From Flavobacteriales bacterium (lineage in GTDB: Bacteria > Bacteroidota > Bacteroidia > Flavobacteriales > Flavobacteriaceae), in assembly GCA_024229195.1 (NCBI GenBank), contig JAAESS010000109.1, positions 1-41,286 on the forward strand: 41,286 bases of DNA. Direction: 5' to 3'. Both the position numbers and the translations under genes were made by a program. How positions within the stretch are numbered: position 1 is the stretch's first letter; every line of letters starts with the position of its first letter. The notes under the pieces were generated by a model. It searched no databases, was not told where the DNA came from, and saw nothing but the letters and a program-made list of their open reading frames with translations. Of the stretch, positions 17,578 to 24,861 are shown in pieces.

Positions 17578-17615
17578 TCTAAATCTATTCTCTATGATTA
17601 ATAAAATTAAACCTC

Positions 17616-17623
17616 TATTTTTG
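17616..17623 (+). promoter_or_regulatory. -7 box ahead of the HD-domain gene and lpx cluster
   Basis: TATTTTTG, a TAnnTTTG match in the porX/HD divergent gap, about 65 bases before the proposed start at 17689. No TTG at the -33 spacing. Confidence 0.4.
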
Positions 17624-17688
17624 CTGATAATCTTGTATTGCAAGGAATACAATTAATTCTGAAAAGTACAAAAATCAAAGTTAATATT

Positions 17689-18909
17689 TTGAAAAAATTA
17701 AAAATTTTTAATGATCCAATTTACGGTTTTATTGCGGTAAAAAATCCTTTGATTTATAAGATTATTGAACACCCTTATTTTCAGCGGCTAAGAAGAATTT
17801 CTCAAATGGGATTGTCCTATTTGGTTTATCCGGGAGCACACCACACAAGATTTCATCATGTGTTGGGTTGCACTTTTTTGATGCAAAAAGCAGTAGAAAT
17901 TTTACGAGTCAAAAATATAGACATCAGTGAGCCCGAAGAAGAAGCTTTACTTATTGCGATTCTTCTGCATGATATAGGACACGGCCCTTTTTCTCATGCG
18001 CTGGAGCACAGTTTTATAAAAGGAGTGGGTCATGAACAAGTTTCCTTAAAATTTATGGAACTGCTCAATAAAGAGTTTGATGGGGACCTGAGTCTTGCAA
18101 TCCAAATATTTAAGGGAGATTACCACAGAGGGTTTATGAACCAACTGATATCCGGTCAACTTGATATGGACAGACTTGATTATCTCAAGCGAGATAGTTT
18201 TTACAGCGGGGTAGCAGAAGGGAATGTCAATGTAGAAAGATTGATCACCATGCTCAATGTAAAAGATGATCAATTGGTGGTAGAATATAAAGGGATCTAC
18301 TCTGTAGAAAAATTTATCATGGCCAGGCGATTTATGTATTGGCAGGTTTACCTCCATAAAACAGGAATAGTTGCAGAAAAAGTAATGATTAAAATTTTGG
18401 AAAGAGCAAGAGCGCTTATTCAAAATGGAGAAAAATTAGAGTGTAGTAAAACCTTGACTGTTTTTTTGGGATCAGATATTAGGTATGACGATTTTGACCA
18501 TTCCTTATTAGAGTCATTTAGTCGTCTTGATGATTATGATGTCATGTCTGCTTTAAAATCATGGTGTGATCATAAAGACCTAATAATGTCTTACTTATGT
18601 AGTTCTCTGATAAACCGCAGATTGCCAAAAATAGAGATGAGAAATGAGGAATTTGAAGCTGAATACATTGAAAATATTAGAGGACAGGTAAAGGAAAAAA
18701 TGCAGGTGAACGAGCAAGAGCTGGACTTTTTGGTTTATCAAGGGAATGTAGAAAATAAGGCCTATGATCCTGATAAAGAGGTGATCAGTATCATGTACAA
18801 AAATGGAGAGCAAAAGGATATTATTAATGCTTCAGACAGTGAAAGTATTCAGGCTTTGTCAAAGACTGTAAGAAAGTATTACCTATGCTATCCAAAGAAA
18901 TTGCTTTAA
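17689..18909 (+). CDS. HD-domain phosphohydrolase (dGTPase-like)
   Basis: Metal-dependent phosphohydrolase of the HD superfamily, 406 residues. Metal-site motifs: HHTRFHHVLG (residues 51-60), LLHDIGHGPFSHALEH with His94-Asp95, and DMDRLDYLKRD. This arrangement resembles dNTP triphosphohydrolases such as SamHD1 and bacterial dGTPase-like proteins; the actual nucleotide is not known. The start is placed at a TTG (17689-17691) that begins KKLKIFNDPIYGF, the conserved N-terminus; a TTG at 17638 gives a longer frame with unrelated residues. It is co-directional with lpxD, 63 bases away, which has its own -7 box. Confidence 0.87.
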   Translation: MKKLKIFNDPIYGFIAVKNPLIYKIIEHPYFQRLRRISQMGLSYLVYPGAHHTRFHHVLGCTFLMQKAVEILRVKNIDISEPEEEALLIAILLHDIGHGPFSHALEHSFIKGVGHEQVSLKFMELLNKEFDGDLSLAIQIFKGDYHRGFMNQLISGQLDMDRLDYLKRDSFYSGVAEGNVNVERLITMLNVKDDQLVVEYKGIYSVEKFIMARRFMYWQVYLHKTGIVAEKVMIKILERARALIQNGEKLECSKTLTVFLGSDIRYDDFDHSLLESFSRLDDYDVMSALKSWCDHKDLIMSYLCSSLINRRLPKIEMRNEEFEAEYIENIRGQVKEKMQVNEQELDFLVYQGNVENKAYDPDKEVISIMYKNGEQKDIINASDSESIQALSKTVRKYYLCYPKKLL

Positions 18910-18933
18910 TCTGTATGGATTGTTAAATTTTAG

Positions 18934-18941
18934 TACTTTTG
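18934..18941 (+). promoter_or_regulatory. -7 box of the lpxD promoter
   Basis: TACTTTTG, a TAnnTTTG match 31 bases before the TTG start of lpxD. No TTG at the usual distance upstream. Confidence 0.5.
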
Positions 18942-18972
18942 CAACCATCAACACGAATATAAAACGTTACGA

Positions 18973-20010
18973 TTGAAATTCACAGCTAAACAAATCTCGG
19001 AAATCCTTCAAGGGGAAGTTTATGGAAATCCCAATGAAGAAGTTTCCAAACTTTCAAAAATTGAAGAAGGAGAGAAGGGATCACTTACCTTTTTATCCAA
19101 TCCAAAATACAATTCCTGGTTGTATACCACAGACGCTTCTGTGGTTATTGTCGATATTAAATTTATACCAGAGAAAGAAGTTTCCAGTACAATGATCAAG
19201 GTTGAGGATCCGTATATGGCCTTTACTAAATTATTGGAATATTACAATGATGTAAAGTTACACAGAGGAGGAATTGAGGAGCCAGTCTTTATTAATGGTT
19301 CGGCTTCATATGGAGATGACTTGTATTTAGGAGCATTTAGCTATTTGAGTGAAAATGTGCGTTTAGGAAATAATGTTAAAATTTATCCAAACGTTTTTAT
19401 TGGAGCCAACACTGTAATAGGTGATAACACAACGATTTTTTCGGGAGCCAAAATATATGCTGACACAGAAATAGGAAAGGATTGTGTTATTCATTCAGGA
19501 TGTATCATTGGCAGTGATGGTTTTGGCTTTGCACCAGACAAAACCGGTGGTTACAGTAAAATCCCACAAATCGGAAATGTGATTATTGGGGATCATGTAG
19601 ATATTGGATCAGGAACAACAATAGACAGGGCCACATTAGGATCAACCGTTATCAAACATGGTGTTAAACTGGACAATCAAATACATGTGGCACATAATGT
19701 TGAAATTGGTGAAAATACTGTAATTGCTGCGCAAACCGGAATTGCAGGATCCACCAAGATAGGTAAAGAATGTAAAATAGGAGGACAGGTCGGAATTGTG
19801 GGGCATATTACTATTGGAAATAATGTGAGAATTCAGGCACAGTCTGGAATCGGAAAGTCAATACCAGATAATGAAATCGTTCAGGGTAGTCCGGCGATGC
19901 CATATAATGAGTTTAATAAATCTTACGTGCATTTTAGAAATTTACCCAAGTTTTCTTCAAGATTAGATGAGCTTGAAAAGCTAAGGGATCAAAAAAATAT
20001 GGAAAAATGA
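18973..20010 (+). CDS. lpxD: UDP-3-O-acylglucosamine N-acyltransferase (first copy)
   Basis: Third step of lipid A synthesis: N-acylates UDP-3-O-acylglucosamine from acyl-ACP. 345 residues. An N-terminal uridine-binding domain (1-105) is followed by hexapeptide repeats forming the left-handed beta helix, with catalytic His241 in IHVAHNVEIG and the GSDGFGFAPD motif (180-188), and a C-terminal helix rich in charged residues. The start codon is TTG: there is no ATG nearby and MKFTAKQISEIL is the family N-terminus. Its stop overlaps the lpxC-fabZ start by four bases (ATGA), so the two are translationally coupled. Confidence 0.95.
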   Translation: MKFTAKQISEILQGEVYGNPNEEVSKLSKIEEGEKGSLTFLSNPKYNSWLYTTDASVVIVDIKFIPEKEVSSTMIKVEDPYMAFTKLLEYYNDVKLHRGGIEEPVFINGSASYGDDLYLGAFSYLSENVRLGNNVKIYPNVFIGANTVIGDNTTIFSGAKIYADTEIGKDCVIHSGCIIGSDGFGFAPDKTGGYSKIPQIGNVIIGDHVDIGSGTTIDRATLGSTVIKHGVKLDNQIHVAHNVEIGENTVIAAQTGIAGSTKIGKECKIGGQVGIVGHITIGNNVRIQAQSGIGKSIPDNEIVQGSPAMPYNEFNKSYVHFRNLPKFSSRLDELEKLRDQKNMEK

Positions 20011-21404
20011 GTGTAAATCAGAAAACAATTAAAAACGAAGTTTCTCTAGAAGGAATTGGCTTACACACAGGAAATAAGGTATCACTTACCTTTAAACCTG
20101 CGGAGGTTAATACTGGATTTACTTTTATTAGGACTGATCTAGAAGGGCAACCAGCCATTGAAGCACTGGCTTTATATGTGTCTGATACCCAAAGAGGTAC
20201 AAATATTGAAAAAAATGGTGTGGTGATCAATACCTCAGAGCATGTTCTTGCTGCTGTTGTAGGTTTGGATATAGACAATATAATTATTGAGATAGACGCT
20301 GCCGAGCCGCCAATTATGGACGGTTCTTCTAAATATTTTGTTGAAATACTTGAAAAGGCAGAGATCGTTGAGCAAGATGCAGAGAGGGATGTTTATGAAG
20401 TAAAGGATATCATATCATTTAAAGATGAAGAAACAGGGAGTGAGATCATGATCATGCCTTCAGACAAGTACGAGATCACCACAATGGTTGATTTTGGAAC
20501 TAAGATCCTTGGAACTCAAAATGCAACTTTAGACAAGCTCAGTGATTTTAAAGAAGAAATTGCAGATGCACGAACATTCAGTTTTCTTCATGAAATTGAA
20601 ATGTTGTTAGATAATAATTTGATCAAAGGTGGAGACCTGAACAATGCCATTGTTTACGTAGACAAACCACTTTCAGAAAAGACAATGCAGAAATTGAGTA
20701 AAGCATTCAAAAAAGATTCTGTTAAAGTAAAATCGAATGGCATACTTGACAACCTGAATCTTCATTGGGCTAATGAAGCTGCTAGACATAAATTATTGGA
20801 TGTTATTGGTGATCTTGCTTTGATCGGAACAAAGATCAAGGGTAAGGTGATTGCCAATAAACCGGGTCATAAGATCAATACTCAGTTTGCTAAGAAAATG
20901 ATGAAATTGATCAAGATCGAAAAGAGAAACAAAGTACCTTGTTACGATTTGAGTAAGCCTCCTTTGATGGATATTCATGCCATCATGAAACTTTTACCAC
21001 ACAGACCACCGTTTTTATTGATCGATAGAATTATTGAGCTATCAGATAAACATGTGGTCGGTATGAAAAATGTGACGATGAACGAGTCTTTTTTTATTGG
21101 TCATTTTCCTGGTGCACCGGTAATGCCAGGAGTATTACAGGTAGAAGCCATGGCTCAATGCGGTGGGATATTGGTATTGAGTACGGTGCCTGATCCTGAA
21201 AATTATCTGACGTATTTCATGAAAATGAATAATGTGAAATTCAAGCAGAAAGTATTACCCGGAGATACGCTCATTTTTAAAGCAGAGCTCGTGGGACCAA
21301 TTCGAAGAGGAATATGCCATATGCAGTCATATGGATACGCAAATAATAAATTAGTGGTTGAGGCAGAGTTAATGGCTCAGATCGTTAAAAATCCGGAGAA
21401 ATAA
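20007..21404 (+). CDS. lpxC/fabZ: Bifunctional LpxC deacetylase / FabZ 3-hydroxyacyl-ACP dehydratase
   Basis: A fusion of two enzymes typical of Bacteroidetes. Residues 1-310 are LpxC, the zinc deacetylase that commits UDP-3-O-acyl-GlcNAc to lipid A: metal ligands His79 (SEHVLAA), His261 and Asp265 (HKLLDVIGD) and the catalytic His288 in KPGHKINTQFAK. Residues about 315-465 are FabZ, which dehydrates 3-hydroxyacyl-ACP: LLPHRPPFLLIDRI, catalytic His366 in GHFPGAPVMPGVLQVEAMAQ and Glu380. The two enzymes compete for the same 3-hydroxyacyl pool, so the fusion ties fatty acid elongation to lipid A output. Overlaps lpxD by 4 bases upstream; lpxA follows after 15 bases. Confidence 0.97.
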   Translation: MSVNQKTIKNEVSLEGIGLHTGNKVSLTFKPAEVNTGFTFIRTDLEGQPAIEALALYVSDTQRGTNIEKNGVVINTSEHVLAAVVGLDIDNIIIEIDAAEPPIMDGSSKYFVEILEKAEIVEQDAERDVYEVKDIISFKDEETGSEIMIMPSDKYEITTMVDFGTKILGTQNATLDKLSDFKEEIADARTFSFLHEIEMLLDNNLIKGGDLNNAIVYVDKPLSEKTMQKLSKAFKKDSVKVKSNGILDNLNLHWANEAARHKLLDVIGDLALIGTKIKGKVIANKPGHKINTQFAKKMMKLIKIEKRNKVPCYDLSKPPLMDIHAIMKLLPHRPPFLLIDRIIELSDKHVVGMKNVTMNESFFIGHFPGAPVMPGVLQVEAMAQCGGILVLSTVPDPENYLTYFMKMNNVKFKQKVLPGDTLIFKAELVGPIRRGICHMQSYGYANNKLVVEAELMAQIVKNPEK

Positions 21405-21419
21405 TTAACACAAAAACTT

Positions 21420-22205
21420 ATGAATCAACCTTTAGCTTACATTCATCCTGGTGCAAAGATCGCAACCAATGTTGTTATAGAGCCTTTCTCAACCATTCAC
21501 AACGATGTTAAAATCGGATCCGGTACATGGATAGGATCAAATGTTACCATTATGGAAGGCGCAAGAATCGGTAAAAATTGCCGCATTTTTCCCGGAGCAG
21601 TAATATCAGCAATTCCACAGGATCTCAAATTTGAAGGAGAAGATTCTTTGACTGTTATTGGAGATAATGTAACCATAAGAGAGTGTGCTACGATCAATAG
21701 AGGAACAAAGGCTTATGGTAAAACCCAAATTGGTAATAATTGCCTGATCATGGCAACTGCCCATGTTGCGCATGATTGCGTGATTGGGGATAATGTTATT
21801 ATTGTAAACGGTGTTACCTTGGCAGGACATGTTAAAATTGGTGAATTTGCGATCATTGGTGGTTTGGCAGGTGTACATCAATTTATTCATATTGGAAAAC
21901 ATGCGATGATCTCAGGAGGATCACTTGTTCGTAAAGATGTTCCACCATTTGTAAAGGCGGCAAAAGAACCCTTATCTTATGTGGGAATCAATTCAATTGG
22001 ATTGAGAAGAAGAGGTTTTAGTTCAGATAAAATCAATGAGATTCAGAATATTTATCGTATTCTTTTCCAACAAAACAACAATACAACCCAGGCTTCACGA
22101 ATATTGGAAGCAGAATTGGACGCAAGTCCTGAAAGAGATGAGGTACTTACCTTTATCAACAATTCACAAAGAGGTATCATGAAAGGATACACAAGTAATT
22201 ATTAA
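21420..22205 (+). CDS. lpxA: Acyl-ACP-UDP-N-acetylglucosamine O-acyltransferase
   Basis: First step of lipid A synthesis: puts a 3-hydroxyacyl chain on the 3-OH of UDP-GlcNAc. 261 residues, the usual length. Hexapeptide repeats run through residues 1-180; catalytic His118 is in ATAHVAHDC, equivalent to His125 of the E. coli enzyme; GVHQFIHIG and the C-terminal helices with GLRRRGFS follow. Sits 15 bases after lpxC-fabZ in the same operon, so LpxA, LpxC and LpxD are made together. Confidence 0.97.
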   Translation: MNQPLAYIHPGAKIATNVVIEPFSTIHNDVKIGSGTWIGSNVTIMEGARIGKNCRIFPGAVISAIPQDLKFEGEDSLTVIGDNVTIRECATINRGTKAYGKTQIGNNCLIMATAHVAHDCVIGDNVIIVNGVTLAGHVKIGEFAIIGGLAGVHQFIHIGKHAMISGGSLVRKDVPPFVKAAKEPLSYVGINSIGLRRRGFSSDKINEIQNIYRILFQQNNNTTQASRILEAELDASPERDEVLTFINNSQRGIMKGYTSNY

Positions 22206-22216
22206 TAGAAAAGAAA

Positions 22217-22783
22217 ATGGCAAGTACATCAGATATTAGAAAAGGACTGTGTATTGTATTTAACAACGATACATACAAAATTATAGAGTTTTTACATGTT
22301 AAGCCGGGTAAAGGCCCTGCTTTTGTAAGAACTAAATTAAGAAGCTTAACAACAGGTAAAGTATTAGACAATACGTTTTCAGCAGGTCATAAAATTGAGG
22401 AAGTAAGAGTTGAAACAAGAAAATATCAATATTTGTATCCGGAAGGTGATATGTATCATTTTATGAATACAGATGATTATAACCAAATTGCATTGCAAAG
22501 GACTTCTTTAGATGCTCCGGAATTTTTAAAGGAGGGTGAGGTAGTAACGATCATCATCAGAACTTCGGATGAATTACCTTTATCTGTTGAGATGCCTTCA
22601 CACGTATATCTTGAAGTAGCTCATACCGAACCGGGAGTTAAAGGAAATACAGCCACAAATGCTACAAAACCTGCAACGATGGAAACCGGTGGAAAGGTTA
22701 ATGTTCCTTTGTTTATCAATGAGGGTGACAAAATTAAAATTGACACGGAAAAAGGATCTTATGTAGAACGGATGAAAGCATAG
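22217..22783 (+). CDS. efp: Elongation factor P
   Basis: Relieves ribosome stalling at consecutive prolines by entering the E site. 188 residues with the three-barrel layout: KOW-like N-terminal domain with tip lysine Lys32 in HVKPGKGPAFVRTK, an OB domain with MYHFMNTDDYNQI, and a C-terminal domain with PLFINEGDKIKIDTEKGSYVERM. Located inside the lpx cluster, 11 bases after lpxA and 5 bases before the second lpxD, hence co-transcribed. A modification enzyme for Lys32 is not encoded nearby. Confidence 0.97.
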   Translation: MASTSDIRKGLCIVFNNDTYKIIEFLHVKPGKGPAFVRTKLRSLTTGKVLDNTFSAGHKIEEVRVETRKYQYLYPEGDMYHFMNTDDYNQIALQRTSLDAPEFLKEGEVVTIIIRTSDELPLSVEMPSHVYLEVAHTEPGVKGNTATNATKPATMETGGKVNVPLFINEGDKIKIDTEKGSYVERMKA

Positions 22784-22788
22784 TTGAT

Positions 22789-23721
22789 ATGAAGTTTTCA
22801 AGAACCTATAGTTTACGGGAAATAGCGAGTATATTGGATGTTCCTTATGTGGGTGATGACAATTTTCCTGTTGAGGGGATGAATGAAATTCATGTCGTTG
22901 AATCCGGAGATATTGTATTTGTGGACCATCCTAAATATTACAATAAAGCACTTGAATCGGCCGCAACAATTGTTCTCATTAATAAAGAGGTTGATTGCCC
23001 TGAAGGAAAGGCATTATTGATCTCAAAGGATCCGTTTACAGATTTCAATCGCTTATCAAGTCATTTTAAACCCTTCAGAGCAACTAATGTAAATATTTCG
23101 CCAACCGCTTCTGTTGGAGAAGGTAGTATTATTCAGCCTAATGTGTTTATTGGAAATCATGTTAAAATCGGAAGTAATTGTATAATTCATCCGAATGTAA
23201 GTATTTACGATCATTGTGTTATTGGAAATAATGTGATCATTCATGCCGGAACAGTTTTAGGTTCGGATGGATTTTATTTTCAGAAAAGACCTCATGGTTT
23301 TGATAAATTAAACTCTGTTGGTCGTGTAGTGATTGAAGATCATGTTGAAATAGGAGCCGGCTGTACAATTGATAAAGGGGTTACAGGAGATACGACGATT
23401 GGTTGGGGAACTAAAATTGATAATCAAGTGCAAATAGCTCACGACACAATCATTGGTAAAAAATGTCTTATTGCGTCTCAGGTAGGAATTGCCGGGTGCA
23501 ATGTTATAGAAGATGAAGTGACCATTTGGGGTCAGGTTGGTATAAAAAGTGACGTAACTATTGGAAAAGGGGTTGAAATATACGCGCAATCAGGTGTTGG
23601 TATGGACCTTGAGCCAGGTAAAACCTATTTTGGTTCTCCGGCAGTTGAGGCTAGAGAAAAATTTAGAGAAATGGCCTTGGTGAGATCATTGCCAAAATTG
23701 CTGGAAAAAATTAAAAAATAA
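22789..23721 (+). CDS. Second LpxD-like UDP-3-O-acylglucosamine N-acyltransferase
   Basis: A complete LpxD paralogue of 310 residues. The N-terminal domain (1-100) is followed by hexapeptide repeats, with a His at position 218 in [10 protein letters not shown] lining up with the catalytic His of LpxD, and [14 protein letters not shown] matching the GSDGFGF segment of the first copy. The C-terminal tail is shorter than that of the first copy. Both copies keep the catalytic residue, so this is not a relic; it may use a different acyl chain or act on another amino sugar. It lies 5 bases after efp and 85 bases before sucD, which has its own -7 box. Confidence 0.88.
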   Translation: MKFSRTYSLREIASILDVPYVGDDNFPVEGMNEIHVVESGDIVFVDHPKYYNKALESAATIVLINKEVDCPEGKALLISKDPFTDFNRLSSHFKPFRATNVNISPTASVGEGSIIQPNVFIGNHVKIGSNCIIHPNVSIYDHCVIGNNVIIHAGTVLGSDGFYFQKRPHGFDKLNSVGRVVIEDHVEIGAGCTIDKGVTGDTTIGWGTKIDNQVQIAHDTIIGKKCLIASQVGIAGCNVIEDEVTIWGQVGIKSDVTIGKGVEIYAQSGVGMDLEPGKTYFGSPAVEAREKFREMALVRSLPKLLEKIKK

Positions 23722-23744
23722 GACAATTAATCATTTCATTCATA

Positions 23745-23752
23745 TATTTTTG
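23745..23752 (+). promoter_or_regulatory. -7 box of the sucD promoter
   Basis: TATTTTTG, a TAnnTTTG match 54 bases before the ATG at 23807. A TTG here could start a longer frame but it is part of the promoter box. Confidence 0.45.
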
Positions 23753-23806
23753 TATGATAGGAGTTGGTCAACAAGATTATATAATTTCAAAATAAAAAAT
23801 AAGCAA

Positions 23807-24679
23807 ATGAGTGTTTTAGTCAATAAAGATTCAAAAATTATTGTTCAGGGATTCACTGGAAGTGAAGGGACATTTCATGCCGGTCAAATGATTGATTACG
23901 GCACCAATGTTGTTGGAGGAGTTACTCCTGGAAAAGGAGGACAGTTACATTTAGATAAACCTGTTTTTAACACGGTTGAAGATGCTGTTAAAAAAGCAGG
24001 AGCGGATACTTCAATCATTTTTGTACCACCAGCTTTTGCAGCAGATGCTATAATGGAGGCGGCTGAAGCGGGGATCAAAGTAATCATTTGCATCACTGAA
24101 GGAATTCCTACAGCTGATATGGTAAAAGTTAAATCATATATAGACAAAAAAGATTGTCGATTGATTGGACCGAATTGTCCTGGAGTAATCACACCGGGTG
24201 AGGCAAAAGTGGGTATTATGCCTGGTTTTGTTTTTAAACAAGGAAAAGTTGGGATCGTATCAAAGTCAGGTACTTTGACATATGAAGCTGCCGATCAAGT
24301 AGTAAGAAGAGGATTAGGAGTTACAACGGCTATCGGAATTGGAGGAGATCCTATTATTGGAACAACGACAAAGGAAGCAGTTCAATTATTGATGAATGAT
24401 CCGGATACAGATGCTATTGTTATGATTGGAGAAATTGGAGGTCAGCTTGAAGCTGATGCTGCCAGATGGATCAAAGCTGATGGAAATAGAAAACCTGTTG
24501 TTGGTTTTATTGCCGGACAGACTGCGCCTGCAGGAAGAACCATGGGACATGCAGGAGCTATTGTTGGAGGTAAAGATGATACTGCACAGGCAAAAATGGA
24601 AATTTTGGCTGCAAATGGCATACACGTCGTGGAATCACCTGCAGAAATTGGACAAAAAGTATTGGATGTATTGAGTTAA
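23807..24679 (+). CDS. sucD: Succinyl-CoA synthetase (ADP/GDP-forming) alpha subunit
   Basis: TCA cycle enzyme making ATP or GTP from succinyl-CoA, working with the SucC beta subunit, which is not in this window. 290 residues from the ATG. CoA-binding domain: [33 protein letters not shown]; ligase domain with [37 protein letters not shown]; the phosphorylated His248 is in [11 protein letters not shown] longer frame from 23750 adds 19 unrelated residues that overlap the promoter, so the ATG at 23807 is chosen. Last gene of the lpx-direction block; a strong terminator follows. Confidence 0.97.
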   Translation: MSVLVNKDSKIIVQGFTGSEGTFHAGQMIDYGTNVVGGVTPGKGGQLHLDKPVFNTVEDAVKKAGADTSIIFVPPAFAADAIMEAAEAGIKVIICITEGIPTADMVKVKSYIDKKDCRLIGPNCPGVITPGEAKVGIMPGFVFKQGKVGIVSKSGTLTYEAADQVVRRGLGVTTAIGIGGDPIIGTTTKEAVQLLMNDPDTDAIVMIGEIGGQLEADAARWIKADGNRKPVVGFIAGQTAPAGRTMGHAGAIVGGKDDTAQAKMEILAANGIHVVESPAEIGQKVLDVLS

Positions 24680-24695
24680 TCAGATACATCTCGTT

Positions 24696-24733
24696 AAAAA
24701 AAGACCTGTCAATATCTGACAGGTCTTTTTTTT
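24696..24733 (+). terminator. Rho-independent terminator after sucD
   Basis: A 16-bp perfect stem (24696-24711 with 24717-24732) with a 5-base loop and a run of eight T's, 16 bases after the stop. GACCTGTCA/TGACAGGTC forms the GC-richer core. Confidence 0.93.
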
Positions 24734-24831
24734 GGTTCATTCTTTTTTTCAATCAATTTTTAACCAGCTTATTTTAGTGTTAAATAAACCTTAATAAAAC
24801 ATGTGAATTTTTTTCTAAAGGATAGGTTAAT

Positions 24832-24839
24832 TACTTTTG
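24832..24839 (+). promoter_or_regulatory. -7 box of the M16 peptidase promoter
   Basis: TACTTTTG, a TAnnTTTG match 22 bases before the ATG. No TTG at the -33 spacing. Confidence 0.5.
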
Positions 24840-24861
24840 ACTACTAATTAAAAAATTAAAC

